A stretch of 64,000 nt of DNA from Rostratula benghalensis (GCA_013399305.1 VXAI01000088.1:1696974-1760973); one strand, 5' to 3'. Shown: positions 1 to 14,165, numbered from the stretch's first letter. Program-made: numbers and translations. The notes: generated from the sequence alone by a model not told the origin.

Positions 1-1756
1 AGCTGTAATTCAGAGATATCAGAGATGATAAAGACCTGCTTGTATATTTTGGCCTACCTCTCTGTAAAGGCGGGGTTAAACTCTTACAAACACTTCAGTT
101 TTACTCTCCAGCTTTATTTATTTCAGCTGACAGGACTTCCACTGTACCTGGGGGAGCACTCCATGGTTGGTGCATTCCACTTCTAGGAGTTTATCCAGAC
201 ACTTGGCTTAGATTTTTCATTCTCAATTTTCATCTCATTACTTTTGGCTATTCTCCTTTATGCTACCTGAGATATCTCTTTTTTCTCTGCTTAGTTTTCA
301 TATCCTTCAGCTATTTGTTAATGGTTATATTGATGCCTTTTAAGCATTCCACAGCCAGGCCATGTTTATTTAGATCTTTTCATCTTTCTTCATAAGTCAA
401 TGCCTCCAGCCCACTTTAATCATATCACTGGCTTTGCACTGACCTCTCTCCAATTTACAACTCTTCTCAATAATGAGAGTCTCAGGGCTAAGCACAATTT
501 TCTGGGAACACACTGTAGAGAAATAATTTTACCTGTGATTTCAAGTGTGATGTATTTGCAGCTGCAATCCATATTTTTCCCCTGCAGTTTTGCATTGAAA
601 GGTCTTGTTTGCTGACAAGATTACCTAATTTGCTATGAGATGTATGCTTCTGTTTGGGTTTTGGTTTCTTTTTTGTTTCTTTCTTTTTTTTTTTTTTTTT
701 TTTTTTGACATCTGTACAAATTATGAATGGGGAAAAATGATCAGAGAAATGTGGAGATCAAGGGCACATGGAGCAGAGCCCTCATCCAAGTGATGTGGAA
801 ATGCATGGAGGTTTTCCATATTTTTACTGAAGAGGTCAGAAATATGGGCATAGGTACTATCTTAATGCATCAGACTCAATGAATATGCACTGCACAGGAG
901 AGCTCTGCATACATAACGGCTGTATTCCTAGGAGTATTTGCTTAAAAAAAACCACCAAAACCCACATCAAAACAGGTGATCTGGATGAAAATCCTTGTTC
1001 ATGCCAATGAAGATGAAAGCAATCAGTGCCACCTGATTAGCTTCATGCCTTAACCTTTTCCTAGCCCCGGATGCCATTCCTGAAGTTGCCTTATGGAAGA
1101 CTTTTAAACTGAAACTCATCAGCTTCCATGACAGAGAAAAGGAAGCCAGCAGAGGGTAGCAAAACAGTAAAATGGACAAGGTGAGAACCACAGAGGGTTC
1201 CTTTTAAGATTGCTTTTGCTTGGGGTGTATAAGGAGCATGACCTCAAACGAGTTTTGTCGAATAGGAAAGTGTTTGCTGCGGTTGAGGACGTTAGTGATG
1301 TGCAGTTTTTTATTTAGAAAGACGTCAACACTGGCAGCAGGGTTATGAATGAAGATATAGTAGAAGTTTGACTTGTCACTTAATGAGTGTTTTGTTTTTA
1401 TTGTGAGCTCAACATTTCTAATATTTCTGTCTTTCCCCATAGTGCTTATTTGTTGTCTAGATTCTCCTGAATTCCTGGATGAACTATGTGGGATTTGTAA
1501 TAGGACAAGAACTGACTACGGCAAAAGTGGGTAAGTGGAGAAGGAATCATACTCAGCAAACTCCAGGCAGGATTCTGATGAAGAAATACTGTATGCTTTT
1601 AAGATCCAAGTTAAAAACACATTCAATGCATGATATTTTTAACCCAGTTTTTGTACAGCTTAACTACTGCAGTGATCTCAATGTATAACTGACATAAGAA
1701 GTGCACGTTTCTCTTGAATATGAAATAGTCCTTCAAAATGATTATAGGTGTAGCAT
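1..1756. other. Intergenic sequence, no gene seen
   Basis: This is AT-rich unique sequence with a 23-base T tract at 684-706. Short open frames at 400-615, 967-1191 and 1204-1440 show no domain, codon pattern or splice context that would support a gene. Confidence 0.7.
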
Positions 1757-1798
1757 ATAAATTGTAGGTGCTCTCATGATAAATTGTGGGTGCTCTCA
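1757..1798 (+). repeat. Short tandem duplication next to a CR1 5' junction
   Basis: Two 20-base copies, ATAAATTGTAGGTGCTCTCA at 1757-1776 and the same with one A-to-G change at 1779-1798, are set 22 bases apart. They end a few bases before the truncated 5' end of the CR1 at 1805. Confidence 0.8.
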
Positions 1799-1804
1799 GC
1801 CAGG

Positions 1805-2190
1805 AAAAGAGAAGGCTCTGGGCAGCCCTTAGAACCCCTTCCAGTACCAGGGCGGGGAATGAGCCGGGGGGTGCTACAAGAAAGCTGGGGAGGGACTTTT
1901 TACAAGGGCATATAGTGATAGGATGAGGGGTAATGGCTTCAAACTGGAAGAGGGGAGATTTAGGTTAGACATTACTGTGAGGGTGGTGAGACACTGGAAT
2001 AGGTTGCCCAGAGAAGCTGTGGCTGCCCCATCCCTGGAGGTTTTCAAGGCCAGGCTGGATGGGGCTTTGAGCAACCTGGTCTGGTGGGAGGTGTCCCAGA
2101 CACCCCTTGCCCAGGACAGGGGGGTGGAACATGATGACCTTCAGGGTCCCTTCCAACCTGAACCATTCTATGGTTCTATGATTCTATGAT
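1805..2190 (+). mobile_element. CR1 LINE 3' fragment
   Basis: The fragment runs from the CR1 ORF2 C-terminal segment (GAGAAGGCTCTGGGCAGCC, then GATGAGGGGTAATGGCTTC) to the 3' UTR (GTTTTCAAGGCCAGGCTGGA, GGTCCCTTCCAACCTGAACC) and the octamer tail ending ATTCTATG. About 20 bp is missing after TTAGACATTA, where related copies read GGAAGAA. The visible frame GNGFKLEEGRFRLDI is the degraded C-terminus of the CR1 polyprotein. It is a 5'-truncated, non-functional copy. Confidence 0.92.
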
Positions 2191-2222
2191 GTGATAAAAT
2201 ATATGCCTCTTTTTCTCTCTTT

Positions 2223-2242
2223 CCCCTCCCCCTCCCCCCCCC
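2223..2242 (-). repeat. C-run with G-quadruplex potential on the minus strand
   Basis: Runs of four, five and about ten C separated by single T bases give consecutive G-runs on the minus strand. The tract sits about 30 bases past the CR1 end. Quadruplex formation is inferred from base runs only. Confidence 0.6.
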
Positions 2243-4055
2243 ACAAATGAGTGGCTCATACAAAATACTGTCCTGAGTATGCATTTACATATATAAGTAC
2301 TCCTGGCTTGAGTCCTTTAGTCTCATGGGTAAAGTCCTTCAGGAAGTCCCAGTAAATTTACTGACTTTTTCCTCAACATGAAATGGAGGGATGTTTGGTA
2401 TTTCATTAATATTTGCTGGATATTCATCCCATGTTTGTCTTCATTTTGGTGCATCTACCAGTGGAAATCATGTGATGATCTGAATGGTAGAAACACAAGA
2501 ATCACCCCAGATTTATTGAGTGTGAAAAAGGATATGACTGAAAGGAAAAAGGAGCCTAGATGTTTACTAGGTGAGTACTAGCAGCACAGGCTATCCTTTG
2601 ATCTGGTTTTCATCTCCACATGCAACAACATGGACCAACTGGATATGACAAAAAGGCCTTTAGAAATATCACACAAACTTGAACATTATAAATAGAATTA
2701 GTAACTCATATTTTTTTGGTTCTCACCTCTGTTTGACTAATGATTCACATGAATAATCAGTATTCAGCCTAGTGGTTTTTCTATGGCTCAGTTTTTAAAC
2801 TAAAAGAGTGTATCCTTTCTCTCTTTAAATATATGTATGTTTATCCGTGACGATTTAGCCATGAGCAGAACTCTAATGTGGAAAATACTATCATAAAACA
2901 TTAAGTTTTTCTTTGACTAAGCCTGGCTTTTTGGAGGAAGTCTTCATTTTGTATGTGATTCCACTGCAATTAATGAAGCTTCAGATTCTAACCAGGATAT
3001 AAATGGATGTCTGATTGCTTATGTATTCAGAGCAATTATTTCTAATTTAAAATACAGAACCTAATCATGCCACTTCCTTCGTTTTGGGAGCCTTTGCTCT
3101 AACATTTTGCCATTCATCATTTTCTTTCAAGTCACTGCAAAAACAGAGGCAGAGAGATGGTGATTTTTTTCTTTTATGTTTCCTTAATACATTTTGATAG
3201 GTAGGGGAAAAAAATAATTGTTAGCCACATCAATGTATGTAATAGTAGAATGATATTTTCAGCCACTACTAGTTGAAAGAAAAAAAAAAAAAGGAATTGC
3301 TGAAATTTGTAAATCAAGAAAACTTTTGAGATTTGATCTTTAATTTAGAAAAAACCTAAGTACCTAGACTTTTGATAAAAAGAAAGCCTCTTAGCAGAGT
3401 TAAAGAGTGAAGGAGGAACCACAAACAATTCAGAAGTCTAAGTAGATAACTTAAGATGGTTGGTCACTTAGTTACAACCTTTGATCTCCTCTGCTCTTCA
3501 CCTGGTGCTCTCTGGGAGACAGAGCCTTAGCATTGCTTTAAGGCTATGACCTCTCAGAAAGGTCTTCAGGTTTCTTAAGTTTTATGCCAGTACCTACTGG
3601 GGATCCTTCAGAGGTAGCTGAACAGCGTGTAGGTTTTGTAGACAGCCTTATATGCTCCTTATTAATGTTTTTAGGGATCCCAATAACTACGGAAAATGAT
3701 CCTCCAGAAATTGCTAACGTCAATGATAAATCCTGTGGGCTTTTGAGAAAACTTACATTATGTACATATACAGATGTTATTCCAGACAGGTTAACCTGCA
3801 TTTCACAGGTATGGTGGAAAATATCCCTATGTTTTGTTTTTTTCCCATTTTAGTCTAATCCTAGAATACCCAAGTGTCAGCTTTGTTTGTAGGTATGAAT
3901 CAGAATGTTCATGGTGGCCACAAGGCTGCTGTTTTTTCCTGCTAGCTGTGAATAGCATACAGTTCAGTGTTGTAGGGTCAGAGAGACATAGAAACATCCC
4001 AGGGTTTTGTTGTCATTTCATCTCAGATGAACCTGGAAAGGAGTAGTGTTGGAAA
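2243..4055. other. Intergenic sequence, no gene seen
   Basis: This is AT-rich unique sequence. Overlapping opposite-strand open frames at 3544-3853 are unrelated to any family I recognise. A short A tract lies near 3279-3292. Confidence 0.7.
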
Positions 4056-4199
4056 CCCATGGGAGGTTGGTCAAGGCCAGGCTGGATGGGGCTTTGAGCA
4101 ACCTGCTCTAGTGGGAGGTGTCTGGAACTGGGGTTGGAACTGGATGATCTGTAAGGTCTCTGCCAACCTGAACCATACTATGATGGCATGATTCCGTAA
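4056..4199 (+). mobile_element. CR1 LINE 3' UTR fragment
   Basis: The core TCAAGGCCAGGCTGGATGGG, then GCTTTGAGCAACCTG and GTGGGAGGTGTC, is the standard CR1 3' segment. It is followed by GGTCTCTGCCAACCTGAACC and a degraded octamer tail ending near ATTCCGTAA. The copy is about 145 bp, 5'-truncated, and more diverged than the one at 1805. Confidence 0.88.
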
Positions 4200-7100
4200 T
4201 CTGACCCACCAGCAGTGGTGCAGAATTACCACACAAGACACGTACACACAGATTACCTTTCAGAGCACCCCATAACAAAAACTGTAATAAAAATAAAGCC
4301 AGTTATCACTATTTTAGGTGCAGTAATACTAGCTTTCCAGACACAGACATCCTGACAAAATCAGTGGGATATTCATACACTGAACAATGACAAGAGCAAG
4401 GGTACACTTGTTACAACAGAGATTGATTTGGCTACGTGTGCTTATGAGACACTAATCAAAGAGAACCGAGATCTGCAGTCTTTCCAGGTACAAACCTTCC
4501 GCTGACGTCAACAGGAATTTTCTGTGTGGAAGAACAGCAAGATGTGGTCGTGATCCTTACAATCTGTTACCTAAACTTATGATGTCATAATCAGGTACTA
4601 AACAGGATTGTTAAGAAGCAAATCTGAGTCTTGCCAACCTATTACAAGTCAACGTCTGCATGTTTCAGAAAACACACACAAAACTGACAAAATTACTTTG
4701 TGCTCAGATAATAATAAACTGATGTCTTTCTGTGGCATTCCACTGAATTTATAGAGCTCTGTGGGCAACAACATAAAATTCAACCTGCTATTTCTAGTGA
4801 ACATACAAATGAAGGCTCAGTACAAGTCCTTGTTACTAATGCTTAGCAATAACATTTTCTATGAATAAAGCACCTTATTTACTAGTTAAAAAATTCCCTT
4901 CAGAATGTGCTGCAGTTTCACTGAAGTTAAAGTCTTTCTACTGACACTTAAAGATCTGTTTAAGCATTTAATTGTTCCTTAGCAGTGTTGAAGACTAATG
5001 TTTCATGATTCTTAGTGGATACACCATCCCATGCAGTTGCTTTGCTTTTTACATGCTTTTTACATCTCCTCTGTTTTTTTTTTTTCCAGCTTACTTTTTC
5101 TCAGTGTAGTTTCGTATATTAATAAAGGTAAGCAAAGTGTGAATTGTCACTGTCATTGTTTTGTTCTTCTCTCTTTCAAGAACTGACATCTCTGATCTTA
5201 GTTTAGCAGCTTATTAATTACAGCAATAATTATCTTAGCAAAGGCAGTTCACAATATGATAAATGATTGGTGCAGATGAAAAGGCATGTGTATATTCACT
5301 GAAATACTTGTATTATCAATTTCCCTTCTTCATAATTAAAAACACAATGTATAAACCCACAGTTATTGGTAGGAGGGGTGCAAAGCGGGGTAGTCACACT
5401 GCAGCAACTGTTTTCTGCTGTCAAGAGCAAATAGGAAAGTTTCCAAACTCTTAATAGTGTTTGAATGATGATCTCATAAAAAATGAGCTTCATGCAGCAA
5501 AGCTATCAGAGTTGTCTTACTGTTGGTTCCTCCATCAATAACATCAGCTCCGCTGCAATTTCTCTGAAACTCTGGTATCCCTGAGTCGCTGATTATCCAG
5601 GCTTGCAGTCTGAGAAGTAACTGGTGGAACAGATCTCACGCCACCTTAGAGCACAGTCCCAGGGCTGAGGTGCAAGGCACAGGTCATTTGGACAGTGAGG
5701 GGACGAAGGGTGCTGGGGCAGATCTCCCCCGGCATCGAAGACAGAACAACTCCTATCAAGAGGCAGGGAAAGGAGAGAGGTGTGGGGTGGGGCCAGGCAA
5801 TTTACCAGCAGTTTAAATTCACTCTGCTCAGCTCCTGGCCACGGCTGGGAAGAGCAGCCTCCTGTAGATCAGTGTTAGCAGTGGCTGGGAAGCTGCTCTC
5901 TGGATGCTCCACCAGACTCTCCGCGTGGCACTTGGAGAAGAATCATTGCAGCCTTGATTTACTGCTTCCCTGGAGCTTTTACTCCTAATTTGTTGTTGCA
6001 GTATAATAAATCTGCACCATACCATATCATATCTGGACCAGATTAGGCAATTACTGGTGCCAATACATTTTTAAGCTTAGAGAAAACAAAATAAAGGTGT
6101 TAAAGGGAATGTTCCCACAAGACATTAGGGAGGAAAGAACAATTACATGCTGGATTCAAGTGACATTTAATGTGCTCTCACTAAGAGAAGTGCAAATGCA
6201 TTACGAGTTCTTGAACATGCTCCTTCTTTGCCTCCTCATCTGCTGTGATCACTTTTTCCTGTACATGTGTACTCTCACTCATACTGTTTTTAGAGAAAAT
6301 TTTCAGAAGGTCCAAATACGAAACTTGAGTCATCCTTCAGTTTGGGCTGCATTTGAACTTTTTACCTAGTGGTCAAAAAACTTGACTGAATATACTGTTC
6401 CCTTGTTTTAGTCCATCAAGTTCCACAAAGGGACCATTTTTGTTATACATGTATGAGCACACTGCGGTGGGATTAATCATAAACCTGGGCCTGTGAGTGT
6501 CTGTGCATGTGAATGATGCTTTCTGTGAGCTGACTTGTGAACCAAGAACAAAGTAAGGCCTAAGCCTCAAAAAGCAGCCTCTGTGCTCTCCTTTAAATGC
6601 ACTAATTCATCCCTGGGCAAGAGGGGCTAGAACATACCAAAGCAGGTCCCCTGAGGACGAACCGCCGTTTGTATCATGACAAATGCACAAGGCGAAGTCT
6701 TATATCAGAGGTACTGTGCACTCTATTGACAAGTTTGGAAAGTTATGACACTTTTCAGGCCTCTCCTGCTTTTCAAGTCACTGAAAAATATTTTGTCTTG
6801 AAATGTCATGTGGCTGCATGTACTGATGTGTGATTTCACATCAAACGGAGGCAGAATAAGGAAAAGGCCAGCAAATTTCCATCCTTTTGCCTGCTTTCAA
6901 ATCTGAGCCTGAACTGACATTTTAAGAGCAAATGTGACAAAAAGTGTCATATCTTGACAGTGTTCCTGAGCTTCTAGTCTACAGGGAAACCTAGAGCTGG
7001 CTGGCTGTGTTGTGCTAAGGAATAAAACTTCCTATCCGTGATTCACGACGAGGCAGAGCCCTGTGTGCTTTTAACGACCTGCCCAGCCACTGAGTAAACG

Positions 7101-7659
7101 AAAAGGCAGCCTCAGGAAAGCTGGTCTCAGGAAAATCAGCTCAACGGGATGGTGTGCTTGATTAGAGCTAAAATACTGTGCTGTACTGAGTGAAAAACAA
7201 TAATAAAAAAGAATTACACCTCCAAAACAGAAAATAAGCGTGACACTAGCCTCTGAGATCCAATGAAACAGTGCTCATATCTGGTTTCCTGGAACAAATC
7301 AGCTAGCTGCTTAAGCAGTTTTCTGAATAATAAAATTTAGGAAAATGTAAGAAGGTAGCCTGGGGACATCTTTGGACACATTATTTCTGGAACATTTTCT
7401 AATGTTTCACCACCCGATCTTGTTCTTAGATGAAACAATTAAGCTAGCAGCTGTAAATCAAATTGTAGTTCAGGAGACCAAGTTATGTGAAAAAGAAGTT
7501 GCAGACCACTTCTCATACAAGGGGGCTCTTCGTGCCCTCCCTGGACTTTCCCTGCTCAGGTAATACCCTGCTTATGATGGCTGGTGGCAGCCCATAGCAT
7601 CCTCCTTCACTGGCTTCTGCTGCCAGCTCAGCCCACAGGTCACATTCGAGATATGACTA
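4200..7659. other. Intergenic sequence, no gene seen
   Basis: This is unique sequence without a credible gene. CpG dinucleotides are locally kept between about 6640 and 7110, listed separately. The frame at 5695-5988 lies in a somewhat GC-richer patch but has no recognisable domain. Confidence 0.65.
6640..7110. promoter_or_regulatory. Candidate conserved noncoding element
   Basis: About ten CpGs survive here (for example GGACGAACCGCCG and TTCACGACGAGG) in a background where CpG is rare. There is no repeat and no open frame of note. Retained CpG in unique noncoding sequence is compatible with constraint or germline hypomethylation, but only a comparison across birds could show it. Confidence 0.25.
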
Positions 7660-7742
7660 TGGGTAGTATTGGTGATAGGAGGATGGTTGGACTAGATGAT
7701 CTTCTAGGTCCTTTCCAACCTTGTGTTTCTATGATTCTGTGT
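7660..7742 (+). mobile_element. CR1 LINE 3' end, short
   Basis: The stretch GGTTGGACTAGATGATCTTC followed by GGTCCTTTCCAACC and the tail TTTCTATGATTCTGTG is a CR1 terminus. It appears to belong to a different subfamily from the copies at 1805 and 4056, since it has the GGACTAGATGATC motif and an ATTCTGTG octamer. Confidence 0.82.
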
Positions 7743-10700
7743 GTTACCTGCTCTGGGAAGGTAAATGAGAAGCTTCTCCCGCGGTCCACCCTGCAGGCTG
7801 AAAACAATGTAAGGCAGAAAACAGACAGCCTCTAGCATTTATTTTCCAGGCAAAATCTTTCTCTGTAGGCTATGGGTGTTACTGTTATTGCTCTCCACTG
7901 TCCTGCCCTACCAAGCTTTCACAAATGCTGGCTCATCGCAGGGTTGGCTAGAAGGACCTGGCATCCATGGAGCTGGGTTTATGGTGAGAGGAAGAACTGA
8001 GATGTTCTGCAGGCTCTGCCATGGGGATGGCAGCTACGGCAGAGGAGGGGACATTGCAGCCATTCGCTCAAGGCACTGTGTCAGAGACCTTGTTCCTGCG
8101 GCTTCACTGGCTGGGTCCCAGTCTGGCAAGCAAACAGAGGGAAATAAAATAGAAATTCTCATTAGCAGTGAAAAAATATTCCTAGAGGAAGTTTGTCTGT
8201 TTGTGGTAGTTTCGTCAGTGAGGAAAGTGTCAGCTTGTATTCGGTGTTATAACTGTAGATCATTTCCTAGTACTTTAGGTTTCATTATGCTTCAGAAAGT
8301 AATGAATATGTAACATTGCTCAGTGAACTTGGGTTTCTAGGAGCTTCATAGTACTATTCCAAACATTATGAATTAATTTGATAGTTGATTAAAGCTGATC
8401 AGAATAAATTCATTTAAACTTCATATAGAGGTCACATACTTTTCCAAATAACATGTGGTGTGATTTTGCGGTAGCTAATGGTCATTTATCATTATGATTG
8501 AATGATTGAGCCTTCTGCATCAATATATGAATAATGGCCTAGAATAACACTCATGTTTGTTGATCCTTAAATAGCCATTCTCTTACTTCATCCAAAGAGA
8601 TGAGGATGCATTGGTAAGAATTATATTTCTGGGTTAACTTTTTTAATTCAAATTTGTGTTTTGTTTTTTGTTAGTTTGTGTGGGTTTTGGGGTTTTTTTT
8701 TAAGGTGAGGTCTCTTTTCCCTCCATAGCTTGAGTTTTCTCTTTTTAAAAAAACCTATAAGACCATCATTATCAACGACTAAGTGTGTATAGCTCTTAAA
8801 GAGTAATGAATTTTTTCTCATACTGTACTCCAAGGCTGACCAAATCTATTTCATTGTCAGGGGTCTCCTTAAAGAATTAAATTAGTGGAGAACACCAGGC
8901 CACCTTTACTGTGTATTTATTCAGATTTTATATGATAAGCTGTGCTCCTCAGGAACTCAGCTATACATACTTAGTGAAAGAAATTCTCCTAACACCAAAT
9001 AAATATGTGCTTCAGCAGTCATAGTTATAAAAGGCCTCTTCATAGCAGTCAGAAAAGTCACACAGTTCCTGCTGAAGGCAAGAAAAGCCAATTCACTCCA
9101 GCCTTGCACCTACCCCACCCCAGTGAATGGGAAAATAGATGGACCTGGCATCTTACCTAAAGCGTAAAGACCTTAGAGCTACCTGGACTATAGTAGGAGA
9201 CAGTCCATAGATCCCTTTCATTTAGTCTGAACTGTCTCCACTGATAGGAATTACAGCTGTTGAGCATGAGAGAGAAGGAGTCAGTCTCTTAACTTACCAC
9301 CTCTGAAACCACATACAGGTTTAGAGGTTAAAATTCAACACCGTAAGACTTATCAGCTGCCAGGGCTTATCCTGAAGCAGTGGAGCCACACTGCTAAAAT
9401 ACTGGTTTGCAGGAACATTTTGCTCTACCTTTAGTTTCTCTAAATTTACAGGGTGTAATTTCAAGTCTAAAAAGGGCTGAAAAGGAGGTCAAGAAGACAT
9501 ACAGTCTATTCCCAAGCACTGAGAATGGATAAACTTATTTAAGCCTCCCAAAACAGGTATTTGGCTGCCACAGTGTAGTGGTTCCCAATCTGAGACCTGT
9601 CCACCACTCCTCTAATGCATGATACAACAGTGTCCCAGCTGAGAGTTTACTAATCATTGCAGAGCAGAGTAACTGCATTTTATGTCTTTTGTAAAACAGT
9701 GTATTATTAATATAAAATAAAACTTAGAATTTGTCATCTTCCTATAGCCCAGGGACCTTTCTGCCACTTGTCTTATGGTAGTTACTTAACCCCTCTTTGG
9801 TATTTGTGAATTCAGTGTCCGCTGCCAAACAGGCTGGATTTTGGAAAATTTCTTTGTTGATATGATTTTGAATTCTGACTCAGTTTTCTGAAGTACTTTC
9901 AACACAGTCAGTATTTAATGTCAAAGCCATCATTGTTGAATTTCTGTACGAAAATACAGAAATGTTTGACTACTGCTTAGTCACAGAGAGAAAGTTATTC
10001 GGTTTAGTGGGAGAGGAAGATGGATATTCAAGCTGCTAAAACTGCTAAAGCTCCTCTCTCCAGGCAAGTTATATGTGCCTAATAACTGTAACACAGTAGC
10101 TTTGGAAACAGGTAAAAAGGAAACAAAAAAAAAAAAAGGGGAGAAAATTTCTCCACTATAATCAAACTACTGTGGAAATCACACCCACACACCCCCACAT
10201 CCCTGCTCAAGAGAGTTGTTTTGAGCAGAAGGTCAACTGGGTGACTAGGTTATTCCTTTGTGAATGGTAAAGTAGAAGCAGAGCTGAACCTGGGTGGAGG
10301 CATGTATGTGTGCACCTGTGAGAGGAGGATTGAGACTCCCAGGAGGATAAAGAAAAGCTGAAAAAAAAAATGCTAAATCACAAGTAGAGAAGCCATTGTG
10401 ATATTCCCAAGAAAAAGAAGCTCCTTATTCGGGATTTTGGGCATAGCCTTTGGCTCTGGAAATAATTAAGGGTGTGATAATTTGTACATCCTTTATAAAT
10501 AAATGCTTCATAGGTGTCATTACTCAAGTCCATATTTTTATCCCTCCCTGTAGGAGACAAAACTTAAAAACCCTAACTATTTGGTACAAAGAGGCATTAC
10601 AGAATGTGAATTTATTTTATGGTTAGGGATAAAATTAGAGCAGTTATTGCAGTGAGTGGAAACTCACTACAGGCTACTGTAGAAATGTCCTTTTGTAAAA

Positions 10701-13700
10701 TTCCCTGGTAATATATTAAATCAGAATTTGTCCAAGAAATGAAACAAGTTACACCAGCAGGCTCTCCAGTCTTAATACACTACATAGCTACAGTTGAGAC
10801 AAATTCTGACAGTAGGACTCTTAAAATTCAGCTACCAATGAAATGACAAAACCAGTTTGGATCAGCCCCCCCCTGTTGCTCTTAACATTCAGTCCTTCGT
10901 CGCTCCTGGAGTACATCCTTCTGCTCAGTTTTGGTTTCCATTCACCTTAGCACTAATTTGGGTATTAGTTGTGATTTTCTAGCTGCTTGTGGAATAGGAT
11001 TTCCTTCCTGGTTCCCAAAGCCCAGAAAGTTAATGAGTGGCATCTTTTTCAGCTCACAAATGACCTATCTCTTGCTACAGGAAGAGATACACCATTGAAT
11101 TTTCCTGACGTTTCTGTTGTTTGTATGATCTGAACCTTATTTTTCCCTCAAAAGACTCTAAGACATTTAGATTTTCTTATTCCAAGATTGATTTTCGCTA
11201 CTACTGGCACTTTGTATAAGTTTGCCGTTGTTGCCACCACAAGAAAGCTGTTACCTAATCTATGTGTGCTGTCAGCCTGACTTCCTGGTTCACTCTCATA
11301 TATTAATTCATTTTTTACCTAAAAGCATTACACTGCTGTTGAGCACCTGGGGAACAATATTAGAGTCTTCTTGTGAGAAGTTAGTAGGAGGAAATAACTA
11401 AGAGAGGGGTGCAGAAAGCACACACAGCCCTTTGCTGTGCATTTGATGTGCTTTGGGTGAGGACATAGAGTATGTTGTCGTCATTACTGATTTTTGCATG
11501 ATGATCACTTCCAGCATCCCAGTTTTGGCACTTGACTAGCATTGTCACAGGGATTGCCACAGGCTACCTCCTGCTGGGAATGGGAATGTATTTTAATAAT
11601 GAAAATTTGATTGTATGTGGTACTATGATGCTGAAAAATGGCAAACTTCATCATAGCATCGTCAACAACAGAATAATGGGCCTCAACTGCAGGGTACTGG
11701 GCACATCCTTTTGATGGGCTCAGGCTTTGAGATTGCTTATCCCTGCATTCTGCTGACAGTCTTTGGGGTTACATTGCTGTAAATCCGTGTGTTGATAACA
11801 CAATCACTAAAGGAGCAATAAGATCTCCAGATATTTAGGAATTTGTCTTTTAATCTTATCCTGGCAGCTTTTGTTACCTCTTTATACTCAGGTCTTTGTC
11901 ATCACTGGTGGATTACCCCTCAGACTCTTACAGCTCCCACAGAAGGCTCAGTTGTAGGAAATGCCAACTTTTGCCGTTCTATATTTTCTGTATGAAGGGT
12001 TTGACAAAAGTAGAAGAATGCTGCAGATAATAAAACAACAGAGACCATTACTAGGCTTACCTGCTGTCTCACCGGCTCCATAACTTTGCTTGTCTTGCGA
12101 GGGTGACGGATTAGTTCCTGCAAACTGCCCCAGGGCTGTCGTATACACTCAGTTCCCAACCCAAATCTTTCTGCTGCTTTTATTAAAGGTGGCTACTGGT
12201 GATGGTGCACTCCATCTCTGGCTGTTTCTCTACACTAGAATGAAATGACAAAGGTATTTATTCTCTCCTAGTGAGAGCTCAGCTTCCTAGATTCTGGGGT
12301 TCTTGTGTGCAGCGGGGTCAACACGAACAATTTCTTCTTTACACCACATCTTTCACTTCTGCTCTTGTCCAACTGCTTGTATGGTCATGTGGCGGACCAG
12401 TCAGGAAAATTTATTTTGGGATAAATGATTTTGCGGATCAGGAAGGTCCTGTATTCCAGACTTGCTCAGATGTACAAGCAGATGTGCAGGTGCAGCAGAA
12501 GGGATGACGCCAAAGGTGCAGATGGCTGTCAAAGGAGCAGGCAGAGACTAATGCAGAAGTGCTGCCATGGCCTTATGTCCATGGAATTAGGTCATTTCCT
12601 TCTGCCCTTCTGCATAAGAACTGTCAATTAACGTTTCGACTACACACCTTAATTGCTGCATTCCTGGCTTCAGGCTCTTTTCCTTAAAATATGATAGTGT
12701 AATTTTATAAACATGTAATTTACATATTCAGTGCATAGCCCCTGTTTAAGGTGTAAAAGGTGTAAACTTGTGAGCTTTTCTTGGAGTCCATTTGTATAAC
12801 TTGAAAGCATGTAATAATCACTGATCTGAGTATGAGGTGATCCTTTGTACTTTATGAGATTTAGGACCCTCAAATTATAGGCGTTGAGCTGGGCACATAG
12901 CCAAGATGATTAGTAGCATTTAAATAAGTGATTAGACAAAGACAGGTTTTAACCTATTATCACTTAAAGCTTGCTTTGAAGTGCAGAATTGTTTGCTTGT
13001 GCTTATCACAGCTTCTTACCAAAACTGGATGCAGTCACATTCCTCTATGGTCCCCTTTAAATGACTATGCATTTTTCTTTCTGAGGGTGGGGGGAGGATG
13101 AAACAAAGTCTCTGCATTTCTTTTACAACCATGATGTAACCCTATATGCAATTTCACCTTGTAGAAGGGTGTAAGAGTGTCTTGATTTTCTAGAGAAATT
13201 TGTATTATAGGGTTGCCTTCTCTTTCTAGGTCATCTGATAGGAAAACAAACAAAGCACCTTAGTGGCATCCGAATTACTGCTTTCTGGTAATTCCGCTCT
13301 CATTTGAGTTTCTTTGTTTTTATCCAGTTTTGTAGTCCTGACTTTGAAAAATTACACAGTGATCAGGAAATCTATTTCTCTTTTCCTCCTGGTACATTGA
13401 TGCTTCTGCTTTAGGAAGGCATTAACAATGCATTAAATAGGAGTCATTACTCATAAGTAAGAGAAATGCTTGCTACAAGTGGAATGTCTTGGTTTTAAAT
13501 CAGTGTTTTATATCATTGTTTATAAGGTCCTTTCTTAATTGTCTGCCACCTATAAAGCAATCTATAGAATAGTTTCAGCATTTGCAAAACCTGCTTCACT
13601 CCTAGAAATAGGAAAAACAGTCTATGAAACGGCTATTTACTGATAAGACTGGAATATGGCTTTAAATCGTGATGAACAGATTGCTGAACATATTAAGCAA

Positions 13701-14165
13701 TGAAAGAGACCTTGCAGCTGACCAGGTTTGCTAATAGATACCTCTGCAGTCTGTGGGAATAACTGGAGGTCCAAACAGGCATAAACATTACGAAAAAAAC
13801 CTTTTTAAAAGACAAAGAAGGTTAATGAGTTAGCTTTCCATTTTCTGGCTACAAAGCAAAGTAATTAAAAGGTATGTAAGTGAGCATTATGAGCTGATGT
13901 TCATTCCAAAGATAGAGAGATGATGTCAGCTACTGAATGGTACATTAGTATAGATGTGACCTGTTACTCTAATCAATTACCTTTTCTCCACAAACATGGG
14001 AAAAACATATTGATTTAATCTTGTGATTTTGTTTCTATGTACACAGACTAAATTGCTTTTGGCAGCTTGAACATGAGAGTAATTTACTCTGCTAATACTA
14101 TATTTTTGTGATCTCAGATGTATTTCAATACACTAATTTCCTCTGTCTAAGCTTAAGCTTCCACC

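Noticed and set aside
7876..8313. 145-codon plus-strand frame with hydrophobic start (MLLLLLSTVLPYQ)
   Set aside because: The start looks like a signal peptide, but the rest has no family resemblance and the ATG is in a poor context. Kept out without expression or conservation evidence.
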